A DNA stretch of 21,274 nt, taken from a virus. The stretch covers positions 1-21,274 of IMG/VR virus record IMGVR_UViG_3300027972_000063; one strand, given 5' to 3'. The notes below the pieces were generated by a model. That model had not been told where the DNA came from. It did not search any database and saw nothing but the letters and a program-made list of their open reading frames with translations. Below, piece after piece: positions 1 through 5,527 of this stretch (positions within the stretch are counted from its first letter, which is position 1; each line of letters opens with the position of its first letter). Both the position numbers and the translations under genes were made by a program.

Positions 1-333
1 GTTGGGGAGGAGCTCGGAGTTGATTAGGTAGATGTCGGCGGCTTGCTCATGCCATGCTTTCAGCCCTGCGGCAGTCCGCAAGTGTGCCACCCTCATCCAT
101 TGGGTGTGCGCCCACCGCTCGACCTGCGCGGGCCATGTGATCGAGCAGACGCGGAGCGGCGCGACAATGAGCGCACCGCGTAGCTGCCCGCAGGTCGCCA
201 GCGCGTCGATCGCCGTCAGCGTGACCACCGTCTTACCCTTGCCAGGGGAGACGAACAGTGCGGCTCTGTCGTTCTCGAGCAGGTGGTCGATCATCGGGCG
301 CTGGTAGGCGAACGGCTGGAAGGTTTGGCTCAT
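1..333 (-). CDS. SNF2-type DEAD-box helicase, N-terminal part (cut by window edge)
   Basis: The first 111 residues of a superfamily 2 helicase/ATPase are inside the window and the frame stays open to base 1. A Q-motif-like segment (PFAYQRPM, residues 7-14) is followed by a Walker A motif, SPGKGKT at 29-35. The motif Ia region reads ALIVAPLRVCSITWPAQVERW (from residue 54), the usual SNF2 arrangement in phage replication helicases. By family it would use ATP to move along or remodel DNA during replication or recombination. The ATG overlaps the stop of the VRR-NUC gene as ATGA, so the two are translationally coupled. The DEAH box and the second RecA domain lie outside the window, so the exact subfamily is open. 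Confidence 0.88.
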   Translation of the reverse strand, partial: MSQTFQPFAYQRPMIDHLLENDRAALFVSPGKGKTVVTLTAIDALATCGQLRGALIVAPLRVCSITWPAQVERWAHTQWMRVAHLRTAAGLKAWHEQAADIYLINSELLPN

Positions 334-605
334 GGAAAGATGATGTTGATTTGATCCTTGCCGCGTTCGATGTCGTCGCACCATGCGACTGCCATTCCTT
401 GATCGTTAAGTTTATCGAGCCATTTGAGTTGCAGCGCGGTCGGATGCTTGCCCGGAGCTTTGAACTCAACGAACAAGCACCGACCGGCGCGGATGAACAA
501 TCGGTCCGGCTGTCCACGCTGATTCTGCCCGGCGAGCTTGATGATCAAGCATCCCTTGGCTTTTGCGTAGGCACAGACTGCCTTCTCGATGGTCGACTCT
601 CTCAT
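330..605 (-). CDS. VRR-NUC domain nuclease
   Basis: A 91-residue protein made of a single VRR-NUC (PD-(D/E)XK superfamily) domain. The signature is visible: an N-terminal helix beginning ESTIEKAVCAYAK, then GQPDRL with P33-D34, then the strand LFVEFKAPGK with E47 and K49, and Q59 in the following helix. These match the metal-binding and catalytic positions of the family, which acts on branched or flapped DNA. An in-frame ATG at 713 would add 36 residues that read antisense to other coding sequence. The start at 605 is chosen because it makes an exact ATGA overlap with the upstream stop at 602-604. The gene overlaps the helicase start in the same way. A small VRR-NUC protein beside an SNF2 helicase is a common phage pairing. 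Confidence 0.9.
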   Translation of the reverse strand: MRESTIEKAVCAYAKAKGCLIIKLAGQNQRGQPDRLFIRAGRCLFVEFKAPGKHPTALQLKWLDKLNDQGMAVAWCDDIERGKDQINIIFP

Positions 606-862
606 AGTTTGTCCTTGTAGTTGCAGATTTGAGCGTAGAACTGAGTGCGCAGGCTTGCCATTACATAAGCGTTGACTCCGTCGGTGTTGTCGATGTCGGC
701 AGCAGCCTCGCAAGCGTCGATCTCACGACCTGTCATAAGGTGGCGCACGGTTGCCAGCAGTGCGATAGCGTCTGATTGCAGATCATCACCGATTTTTTTG
801 TATTTCTGATCCTCTTCCGAAGTCGGCATGTTGATCGTCTCTTCTGTGTCTGTAAGTGTCAT
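602..862 (-). CDS. hypothetical small acidic protein
   Basis: An 86-residue, acidic, largely helical protein with no family I recognise. It has no signal peptide, membrane segment or cysteine cluster. It sits between the coiled-coil protein and the VRR-NUC gene. It starts 11 nt after the preceding stop and overlaps the next start as ATGA, so it is most likely a genuine gene of the replication operon. A second ATG at 829 (MPTSEED) is a possible alternative start. No SD sequence separates the two, and the longer form gives the tighter gene spacing. Confidence 0.7.
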   Translation of the reverse strand: MTLTDTEETINMPTSEEDQKYKKIGDDLQSDAIALLATVRHLMTGREIDACEAAADIDNTDGVNAYVMASLRTQFYAQICNYKDKL

Positions 863-873
863 AGTTTTGTATG

Positions 874-1593
874 TTAGCGGCTCGAAACGATTGGTTTCTT
901 GAATGCGCGGATGCCGAGGGTCTCGGCGAGTGCCTCGACTGCATAGCCATGCTCCTCCATGTCCTTGAGCGTTGCGAGAATAGCGGCTCGCTTCGGCTCA
1001 ACGGTGACGAGGTCGTTGCGGAGCGATTGCAGTTGATTGATGTCGATGACCTCGAAGTCCCAAGCAAACCGGATGCCGTCGGCTAGTCTAGTCGCGGCAA
1101 CCTCGTTGCTTGATTGGAGCTTCTCAGCGGCGGCTTTCTTAGCTGCGATGACTGCCGCGATCCCGCCCTCCTCGGCTGCTTCACGTGCGGCTCTGGCTGC
1201 CTCGAACGCGGCACGCTCGGCTGCCTCCTTCTCAGCCTTGATGCGCAACACCTCCTCGGCATGGTCGCCGACAATTTTCTTGATGCGGTTCTCCTCAGAA
1301 ACTATCTCGGCGAGGAAATCGGCGGCTGCGTTGTCGATCATCTTGCCGATGCGGTTGACCGGTTCCTTGACGAGTTTCCTCGACTTCTCGACCTCGATGC
1401 GCATTGCTGCTAAGGATCGGGAATGAAACTGCGCCTTCGCGCTTTCGTCGTTGCTTGTGACGGTCGTGATCGCGGTTGACTTGGTTATCAGCTCCGCCTT
1501 GCGGGACTCTGCCTCCGAGGAGATTGTCAGTTGGTATCCATCCCCAGCGAGGATGAGCGGTGTGATTTCGGATAGTTCGGTTGTAGTGTTCAT
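874..1593 (-). CDS. coiled-coil phage protein, probably recombination-associated
   Basis: A 239-residue soluble protein. Residues about 60-165 are rich in Ala, Glu, Lys and Arg and read as a long charged coiled coil (many AAERAAFEAARAAREAAEE-like heptads from about 120). A compact C-terminal part follows and ends GIRAFKKPIVSSR. Proteins with this plan, ending in a G-[IV]-[RK]-x-[FY] segment, commonly lie next to single-strand annealing or nuclease genes in phage early operons. That resemblance and the VRR-NUC/helicase neighbours suggest a DNA-metabolism role, but no catalytic motif is visible. The start is firm: the ATG overlaps the upstream TGA, and the leader just before it is a run of AAACAACAAACAA with no SD sequence. 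Confidence 0.75.
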   Translation of the reverse strand: MNTTTELSEITPLILAGDGYQLTISSEAESRKAELITKSTAITTVTSNDESAKAQFHSRSLAAMRIEVEKSRKLVKEPVNRIGKMIDNAAADFLAEIVSEENRIKKIVGDHAEEVLRIKAEKEAAERAAFEAARAAREAAEEGGIAAVIAAKKAAAEKLQSSNEVAATRLADGIRFAWDFEVIDINQLQSLRNDLVTVEPKRAAILATLKDMEEHGYAVEALAETLGIRAFKKPIVSSR

Positions 1594-1772
1594 TTGTTTG
1601 TTGTTTTGGAAAATGGTCTTGGAGGCGAAAGGTCGATGTGGCCGGTGCAGGCGCAGCAGTCGATGAGGAGCGCTCGGTAGTGTTTATGGTAGCAGGTCGG
1701 GCAATGGTTCGGTGGGCAGACTCGCGCTCTTGCTTTGTGTGCGCGTTCGGCGAGAGCCTCGCGGATGCTCAG
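1590..1772 (-). CDS. small zinc-ribbon-like protein, start uncertain
   Basis: The frame ends in a TGA that overlaps the next gene's ATG. It encodes a Cys-rich segment: C-x4-C-x2-C (residues 19, 24, 27 from the proposed start), then 11 residues, then C-C-x-C (39, 40, 42). This resembles two zinc knuckles, so a small metal-binding protein is likely. No ATG, GTG or TTG occurs in frame after the upstream gene ends. A CTG at 1772-1770 overlaps the upstream TGA as CTGA, the same geometry as the ATGA junctions elsewhere here, and would give 60 residues. The only in-frame ATG, at 1952, would give 120 residues and a 184-nt overlap with the upstream gene. Start choice is inference. Confidence 0.5.
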   Translation of the reverse strand: MSIREALAERAHKARARVCPPNHCPTCYHKHYRALLIDCCACTGHIDLSPPRPFSKTTNK

Positions 1773-2242
1773 AACGGTTCGTTTTCCGTTGGCTTGTGAG
1801 GATAGTCCCACATGAGCCACGGGAGCCGGTGCAGGAGGATAGGCGGCATCCCGTCGCGGTAGGGTCGGATTGCCAGCCAAGCCACTTCCGAATCCATTGG
1901 ATCGCGCATCACGCAAAGCTCTGTCTCGAATGCGTTCAAGGCTGCGTGCCATGTCTGCGTCTCGGCGTCCGCGTTGCTCGGCACCATCGGGATCGCCTCG
2001 CCGTTCGTCCGCGATAGGCTGCGTTTCTCCTTGTGCGCTGCTTTCTCCGCGATGACTGCCGGCTGGAGTGGCGTCTTGTTGCTCACCACCAGACCGGCTC
2101 TGCGCTTTCCCGGCGGGTCAATGCGGTTGATCGCTGCCTCGACCTCTAGGTCTTCGGCGGTTAGTTGGCTTGATGCTGCGGCTGGCTTCGGTTGTGAGGC
2201 GGCTGCTACTTTCTTGGCGGCGATTATTTCGGCAATGGTCAT
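1769..2242 (-). CDS. hypothetical protein with Ala/Pro-rich N-terminus
   Basis: A 157-residue protein I do not recognise. The first about 40 residues are Ala-, Lys- and Pro-rich and probably flexible (MTIAEIIAAKKVAAASQPKP). The second half is more compact and contains several Trp residues (TWHAALNAF, VAWLAIRPY, LPWLMWDYP). There is no membrane segment. An upstream in-frame ATG at 2284 lies inside the HNH gene. The ATG at 2242 is preferred because the leader AACCAACCAGAACCGACC lies directly before it and resembles the leaders of the genes at 4447 and 4089. It lies between the HNH gene and the zinc-ribbon gene in the early block. Confidence 0.65.
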   Translation of the reverse strand: MTIAEIIAAKKVAAASQPKPAAASSQLTAEDLEVEAAINRIDPPGKRRAGLVVSNKTPLQPAVIAEKAAHKEKRSLSRTNGEAIPMVPSNADAETQTWHAALNAFETELCVMRDPMDSEVAWLAIRPYRDGMPPILLHRLPWLMWDYPHKPTENEPF

Positions 2243-2262
2243 GGTCGGTTCTGGTTGGTTAT
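2243..2262 (-). promoter_or_regulatory. CAACC-type, SD-less translation leader
   Basis: The 20 nt directly before the ATG at 2242 read, on the minus strand, AACCAACCAGAACCGACC plus flanking bases. They are almost free of G and have no purine-rich SD motif. The AACCGACC core also occurs in the leaders at 4448 and 4090. I read it as an unstructured initiation leader; this is inference from the repeated pattern. Confidence 0.4.
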
Positions 2263-2265
2263 GGT

Positions 2266-2760
2266 TTAGCTGTGTTGTCTGCAAAAAGTGCCGAATATTT
2301 GATTTTCAGCAGCGCGTCGGGATTTGATGGCATCGTCCTTTTCAACGAACCTCCCTAAATGTATGGTTTTCCCTTTAGATTGTATGTAAGTTGTCCACTT
2401 TTTCTTTTTATTACAAAAGCTGACGCCATTGACTCCCGACCTTGAATTTTTATTGATTTTACGATTCATGGTATTTTGTGAATGAGTGACAATCCTCAAA
2501 TTGCATATTTTGTTATTCATTCCGTCACCATCTATATGATCGATCAATGTTGGCCATTCATTGTTGACGAAAAACCATGCAAGTCTGTGCGATAAATACT
2601 TCCTTCTTTTGATAGTAATTTGTTGATACCCGCCTCCAGATGAAGTGCCAGCAATTTTGCCGCTCCTTCCTGTTCCTGTTCTGTTCCATGAAAAAACGCC
2701 GCTTTCTGAATCATAAGTCAGAATCTCTTTTAGCTCTTCAATCGTGATTAAATTTTTCAT
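2266..2760 (-). CDS. HNH homing endonuclease with AP2-like DNA-binding domain
   Basis: A 164-residue free-standing HNH endonuclease. After an N-terminal NUMOD4-like segment (DSESGVFSWNR, residues 17-27), the HNH core runs from SHRLAW (57-62) through LIDHIDGDGMNNKICNLRIVT (73-92), with H75, D77, N83 and N87 as expected active-site and framework residues. Residues about 108-140 (SGVNGVSF...WTTYI...LGRF) match the AP2-like domain that often follows HNH_3. Such genes are selfish elements that cut alleles lacking them. The gene is visibly more A+T-rich than the replication genes around it, in keeping with separate acquisition, and it interrupts no neighbouring frame. The start at 2760 (MKNLITIEEL) is preferred over 2781 because the domain begins there. 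Confidence 0.93.
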   Translation of the reverse strand: MKNLITIEELKEILTYDSESGVFSWNRTGTGRSGKIAGTSSGGGYQQITIKRRKYLSHRLAWFFVNNEWPTLIDHIDGDGMNNKICNLRIVTHSQNTMNRKINKNSRSGVNGVSFCNKKKKWTTYIQSKGKTIHLGRFVEKDDAIKSRRAAENQIFGTFCRQHS

Positions 2761-2774
2761 GTTTGCACCCGAAT

Positions 2775-2802
2775 GCCCCACCCCGCTTTAGCAGAGTGAG
2801 GC
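2775..2802 (-). promoter_or_regulatory. stable hairpin in the HNH 5' leader
   Basis: On the transcript GCCUCACUC (2802-2794) pairs with GGGUGGGGC (2783-2775): nine continuous pairs, two of them G-U, around a 10-nt loop. No U-tract follows, so it is not an ordinary intrinsic terminator. It sits 14 nt before the HNH start codon, where a hairpin could dampen translation of the endonuclease. Confidence 0.5.
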
Positions 2803-2830
2803 TTACCTTATGCAATATACTGCCTGGAAA

Positions 2831-3520
2831 TCAATAGTCGTCGCCGCCGAGGATGTCAGCCAGCTCGGTCAGAGCAGCGACAAGTGCCGCGTCCTCTGCC
2901 TTGCCGTCGGCTTTCGCCTTTGGAAGCCAGCCTTCAATAAGTTTCGCCGCGCCTGCCTCATCGACTTCGCCGAGCTTCTTGCCCTTGTATTTGCCGATGT
3001 GAACCATGACCGTCTCCCAGCCTGGCTGTTCGGATTTCTCCTCGGAGCTGCCATCGGATTCACCATCGACCTCGCGGTCTCGGATGCGGGTGTATTTACC
3101 AGACGGCTTGAGCGTTGTCTTGTCGCGGTCGGGCGCCATGAAACTGATGTTGGCATAGGTTCGGTCGTCCTTCGTCTCATGCTGGATGATGAGCTTAACT
3201 CCGAAGCCGATGAGAGCTTCAAGATCAAACTCGCCAAGCTCAGCGGATGTCAGGTCGCGGCCCATCATCTTTTTCAGATCCTTGCGGAGTGCTGCCTTTT
3301 CGTTGAGGCTCGGCGTGTAGCCACGCGACCAAATGCAGAAGCGGCGGTCGTTCTCTTCGTCCATGACCTCGGTCTCGAAGACGAGGCGGAACTCGTCTTT
3401 CTCGCCGTATTGTGTCATGCGTTTTTTCATCTCGGTAATGTCCACCAGCACGGCCTTGATCGGCCCTTCGGTTTCTGGGTGCGGGGTGAAGTTGCTTTGT
3501 TTTTTCTCACTTAGTTTCAT
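2831..3520 (-). CDS. putative OB-like ssDNA-binding protein with GKYKGK C-terminal domain
   Basis: A 229-residue protein. Residues about 18-135 resemble a phage family with the pattern 'K-A-V-L-V-D-I ... YGEKDEFRLVFET ... WSRGYTPSLNEKAALRKDLKKMMGRDLT ... FDLEALIGFGVKLIIQHE ... TYANISFMAP', often placed among phage replication or ssDNA-binding proteins. An acidic/serine linker follows (150-166). A second segment starts WETVMVHIGKYKGKKLGEV (168-186), a GKYKGK motif seen in the accessory domains of exonucleases and other DNA-metabolism proteins. The protein ends ILGGDDY, an acidic tip reminiscent of SSB partner-binding tails. The function is inferred from these similarities and the early-region context. 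Its leader is CAA-rich with no SD. Confidence 0.6.
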   Translation of the reverse strand: MKLSEKKQSNFTPHPETEGPIKAVLVDITEMKKRMTQYGEKDEFRLVFETEVMDEENDRRFCIWSRGYTPSLNEKAALRKDLKKMMGRDLTSAELGEFDLEALIGFGVKLIIQHETKDDRTYANISFMAPDRDKTTLKPSGKYTRIRDREVDGESDGSSEEKSEQPGWETVMVHIGKYKGKKLGEVDEAGAAKLIEGWLPKAKADGKAEDAALVAALTELADILGGDDY

Positions 3521-3532
3521 ACTGTATTTATT

Positions 3533-3550
3533 ACGTTGTTGTTTGTTGTT
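3533..3550 (-). promoter_or_regulatory. (CAA)-rich translation leader
   Basis: Minus-strand sequence AACAACAAACAACAACGT lies 12 nt before the ATG at 3520. It has one G, no SD core and little capacity to fold. It looks like a CAA-repeat translational leader; function is inferred. Confidence 0.4.
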
Positions 3551-3561
3551 ATTGGGGAGAG

Positions 3562-3765
3562 TTATGGGACAAGTCGCAGCAGATAGACGGCAATGACTCC
3601 GATGATTGCTCCGGTGATTGTGGCGGAGACAATGACTGGCGTGAGCGAGCGATCAACGTTTGGTCTGCGGATCTTCGTCTCGTTGAGCGTTAGCTTGCTC
3701 AGGTCGTTGATGTGGAGGCGCAGGAACTTGTCCGTGCCGGGCTTGATGTCGTAGTTTTGTTTCAT
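3562..3765 (-). CDS. small membrane protein, one C-terminal TM segment
   Basis: A 67-residue protein with a charged N-terminal half (residues 1-40) and one hydrophobic stretch at about 43-64 (PVIVSATITGAIIGVIAVYLL). The C-terminus is LRLVP. This predicts a single-pass or tail-anchored inner-membrane protein with a roughly 40-residue cytoplasmic or periplasmic domain. No family is recognised. Its leader (ACAACAGAAACCAACAAGACACACC, reading 3790-3766) is again G-poor with no SD. A holin role is possible from size alone but unlikely, because it lies outside the lysis block. A superinfection-exclusion or membrane-anchoring role would fit the early position equally well. Confidence 0.65.
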   Translation of the reverse strand: MKQNYDIKPGTDKFLRLHINDLSKLTLNETKIRRPNVDRSLTPVIVSATITGAIIGVIAVYLLRLVP

Positions 3766-3804
3766 GGTGTGTCTTGTTGGTTTCTGTTGTTATAGACCCC
3801 CGCG

Positions 3805-3841
3805 CCTCCTCGGTCAACCGACCAAAGAAAACGCGAGGAGG
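3805..3841 (-). promoter_or_regulatory. nested stem-loop between two small early genes
   Basis: CCTCCTCG (3841-3834 on the transcript) and CGAGGAGG (3812-3805) form an 8-bp stem. Inside the loop GGTC-ggtt-GACC (3823-3812) can form a smaller competing hairpin. No U-tract follows. The loop carries TTGGTCGGTTG (3825-3815), exactly complementary to the leaders of the two genes just upstream. Its role is unknown; a regulatory RNA element is a reasonable hypothesis. Confidence 0.45.
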
Positions 3842-3855
3842 TTTGGGAGAATGTA

Positions 3856-4089
3856 TTAGAGCGAGTCCAAATCATAGATGGTAACAGCTCCTGATTTTCT
3901 GGCGTACAAAGTGCCAGCGTAAAAATACCGGCGCGCGTGGATGTAATAACTGACCCCGTTGCGTAGTTTGCGCACGGTGTAATCTGGTCTCTCATACTCG
4001 CCATTCGCTAGGTAGTAGGTGCCGGAGTCGAGGACTGCAATTGCTTTTTGCGCGTCGGCGCGGGTTGCATACGTGTGTGGTGTTGTCAT
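3856..4089 (-). CDS. hypothetical small protein (77 aa)
   Basis: A 77-residue basic protein, rich in Tyr and Ala (MTTPHTYATRADAQKAIAVL ... YYIHARRYFYAGTLYARKSGAVTIYDLDSL), with no recognised family or membrane segment. Upstream in-frame ATGs reach 4182 but read over the end of the preceding gene. The ATG at 4089 is chosen because it lies directly behind the leader shared with the gene at 4447. The opening MTT-Ala/Thr-rich helix resembles the start of that neighbour, so they may belong to a class of small accessory early genes. Function unknown. Confidence 0.6.
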   Translation of the reverse strand: MTTPHTYATRADAQKAIAVLDSGTYYLANGEYERPDYTVRKLRNGVSYYIHARRYFYAGTLYARKSGAVTIYDLDSL

Positions 4090-4116
4090 ATTGTTGGTCG
4101 GTTGGTGTTGGTTTGG
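4090..4116 (-). promoter_or_regulatory. CAACCGACCAA leader, copy 2
   Basis: The leader just before the ATG at 4089 reads ACCAACCGACCAACAAT at its 3' end. It shares 14 nt (ACCAACCGACCAAC) with the leader at 4448. It has no SD sequence and is nearly all A and C. The stretch between the upstream stop and this start is only about 40 nt, so the leader fills most of the gap. Confidence 0.5.
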
Positions 4117-4129
4117 TTTGGAGAGTGTA

Positions 4130-4447
4130 TTAGAGTGATTTGATCGCCGCTTGCAAATCGGAGAGCGAGTATCCGCGTGCAAGGCATGCGTTATTAGCAG
4201 ACGCCATATCTTTGGCTGTCCATGATTGGGATCTTGCCCACTCGCGTTCCGACTCGATGCCTTCGCGGGTCGCTAATGGAGACGCAGCTTTTTGAGCCTC
4301 AATCAACTCGGCAGCAAGCGCCTCAATTTGTTTGTCATCACTATAACCACCTTGTCCCTCATTGTGCAATGCGCGGTATTGTGCGCGGGTGGCGGTAGCG
4401 GTTGCAATGTCTACTTTGATCTCGTTAATGTTGCGTGCAGTTGTCAT
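4130..4447 (-). CDS. hypothetical helical protein (105 aa), first gene of the early block
   Basis: A 105-residue, Ala/Glu-rich, helical protein (MTTARNINEIKVDIATATATRAQYRAL ... AKDMASANNACLARGYSLSDLQAAIKSL). No family, signal peptide or membrane segment is seen. It is the first gene after the lysis block and follows a candidate terminator and a 13-bp palindrome. An ATG at 4480 in the same frame would place the palindrome and leader inside the coding sequence and encode an unlikely NLTNQPTNT start. The ATG at 4447 directly follows the shared ACCAACCGACCAACACA leader and is preferred. Confidence 0.65.
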   Translation of the reverse strand: MTTARNINEIKVDIATATATRAQYRALHNEGQGGYSDDKQIEALAAELIEAQKAASPLATREGIESEREWARSQSWTAKDMASANNACLARGYSLSDLQAAIKSL

Positions 4448-4470
4448 TGTGTTGGTCGGTTGGTTGGTTA
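4448..4470 (-). promoter_or_regulatory. CAACCGACCAA leader, copy 1
   Basis: Directly before the ATG at 4447 the minus strand reads AACCAACCAACCGACCAACACA. It is an A/C-only leader apart from one G, has no SD, and shares 14 nt with the leader at 4090. The shared core CAACCGACCAA occupies 4462-4452. Confidence 0.5.
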
Positions 4471-4473
4471 AGT

Positions 4474-4486
4474 TAGGCATTGCCTA
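4474..4486. promoter_or_regulatory. 13-bp perfect palindrome, operator candidate
   Basis: TAGGCATTGCCTA: two 6-bp half sites around a single central base. It lies 27 bp upstream of the first early gene start and just past the candidate terminator of the lysis block, a natural place for a regulator site. No regulator gene is visible in the window. Confidence 0.4.
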
Positions 4487-4487
4487 G

Positions 4488-4529
4488 TAAAAAGAAAAGA
4501 CTTTTTTTCGTATTGATTGAAGAAAGTCT
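4488..4529 (-). terminator. candidate intrinsic terminator after the endolysin gene
   Basis: On the minus strand AGACTTT (4529-4523) pairs with AAAGTCT (4504-4498), with further TT/AA pairing inside a mostly unpaired loop. TTTCTTTTTA follows at once. The stem is A+T-rich, so it is weaker than the one after the capsid gene. Its position between the lysis and early blocks supports the call. Confidence 0.5.
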
Positions 4530-4562
4530 GCCAACCCTTGCAGAATAAGGTTTTTTGCGCCC

Positions 4563-5129
4563 TTAAACGGTCGCTTGAAAGTGCATCGCGTCGCGTCCCC
4601 ACGCTGCTCCGGCGCATGTCCAGCCCTCGGCAGCGAAGACCTCCATCACCTCGAGCGGCATTGTTGCCGATGCGGGCCATGCCTGGCGGTTGCGGTTGGT
4701 GTCCGGGTCAAGATCAATAGCGGCTCCGCGTGCGTGGAGCGATGGGAGAGAGCCGCCTCGCATCGGGCGGTTGTTGTAGCATCCTGCGTAGCGCGTGAGG
4801 ACGTCGCGGCCCGCAGGGATGTCTGCGAGGCCGGCGAGGATGCGCTCAAGCGAGTTGGCGACCTTGCGGTGGCAGCGGATCGAGCGGATCGGCTGGTCGT
4901 CGTAGCGGACGCCGTATTCGATGCAGTTGAGATTGACGAGCTGCGACTCATCGCCAGGGGAGCCGTAGAACGCTTGGAGCGCGGCCTGCGATGAGGACGG
5001 CCAAGGGTTGACTTTAGGTCCAAGCTGTTTTAGGTGCGCTTGGCAAGCCGCGATCGACCTCGGACCCCAGAAGCCATCGGGAGTTGCGCCGATGCGCTTT
5101 TGCATTTCGATGATTTGTTGGCGGTTCAT
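4563..5129 (-). CDS. endolysin, M15-family peptidase with N-terminal wall-binding segment
   Basis: A 188-residue lysis enzyme. Residues about 3-33 (QQIIEMQKRIGATPDGFWGPRSIAACQAHL) resemble a short peptidoglycan-binding repeat with the usual 'G-x-x-P-D-G-x-W-G-P-x-S' core. Residues about 85-188 carry the M15 (VanY/DD-carboxypeptidase-like) zinc site: SLHARGAAIDLDP gives H132 and D139, and the C-terminal RDAMHFQ gives H183. D180 and E164 are candidates for the general base. The family cuts peptide cross-bridges in peptidoglycan. No signal peptide is present, so it would need a holin to reach the wall; the one-TM protein two genes upstream is the candidate. Its ATG overlaps the DUF1353 stop as ATGA. 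Confidence 0.9.
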   Translation of the reverse strand: MNRQQIIEMQKRIGATPDGFWGPRSIAACQAHLKQLGPKVNPWPSSSQAALQAFYGSPGDESQLVNLNCIEYGVRYDDQPIRSIRCHRKVANSLERILAGLADIPAGRDVLTRYAGCYNNRPMRGGSLPSLHARGAAIDLDPDTNRNRQAWPASATMPLEVMEVFAAEGWTCAGAAWGRDAMHFQATV

Positions 5130-5527
5130 GGCTCGTGTGAGTGCTTTTTCTTGTAACTCGCCCAGCCGCCGAGCCTGACCGCGCTGTGGACGGTGTGGCG
5201 CGTCAGCCAGCTCACCCCAGCGTTATACATCGCCTCGAGGAAGATTCTATCCGCCTCTGCGCGATCTGCTGCTGAGAAGATCAAATCGCTGTCTTTTGAA
5301 TAGAGGAAGTCGTGGACAAGCGCGGCTGAGAAATACGATCCGAACGGTGAAAAGATGTTCCAGAAGATCTTGGGAACGCTCGCGCCGTCGGTATGAAATC
5401 CTTTCGGGATGCGGATCGTGCCGACAGATGAATGGTAGCGGAATGATTCGGTCAACTGGAATATCCGGCTGACTTTACGCATTCCTGCGTCACGGAACAC
5501 CGCCACATCTGGAAAGCAATCGTTCAC
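5126..5527 (-). CDS. DUF1353 family phage protein
   Basis: A 133-residue protein with the DUF1353 hallmark from about residue 41: GFHTDGASVPKIFWNIFSPFG, then AALVHDFLYS with a conserved His-Asp. It also has an acidic cluster (AADRAEADRIFLEAM) and a C-terminal SAVRLGGWASYKKK. The family is common in phage lysis and tail-end regions, but its biochemical role is not established. The start is a GTG that overlaps the stop of the holin candidate as GTGA, which decides the start. The preserved His/Asp residues suggest possible metal binding or hydrolysis, which is inference. Confidence 0.85.
   Translation of the reverse strand: MNDCFPDVAVFRDAGMRKVSRIFQLTESFRYHSSVGTIRIPKGFHTDGASVPKIFWNIFSPFGSYFSAALVHDFLYSKDSDLIFSAADRAEADRIFLEAMYNAGVSWLTRHTVHSAVRLGGWASYKKKHSHEP

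Noticed and set aside
2810-3514. Long open frame on the plus strand (234 codons)
   Set aside because: It lies fully antisense to the OB-like gene, has leucine/phenylalanine-rich filler sequence with no domain, and would be the only plus-strand gene. It is a shadow of the minus-strand codon usage.
3805-3841. Intrinsic terminator between the genes at 3856 and 3765
   Set aside because: The stem is good but the sequence after it is GCGCGGGGGTC, with no T-tract. It is kept only as a structured element.
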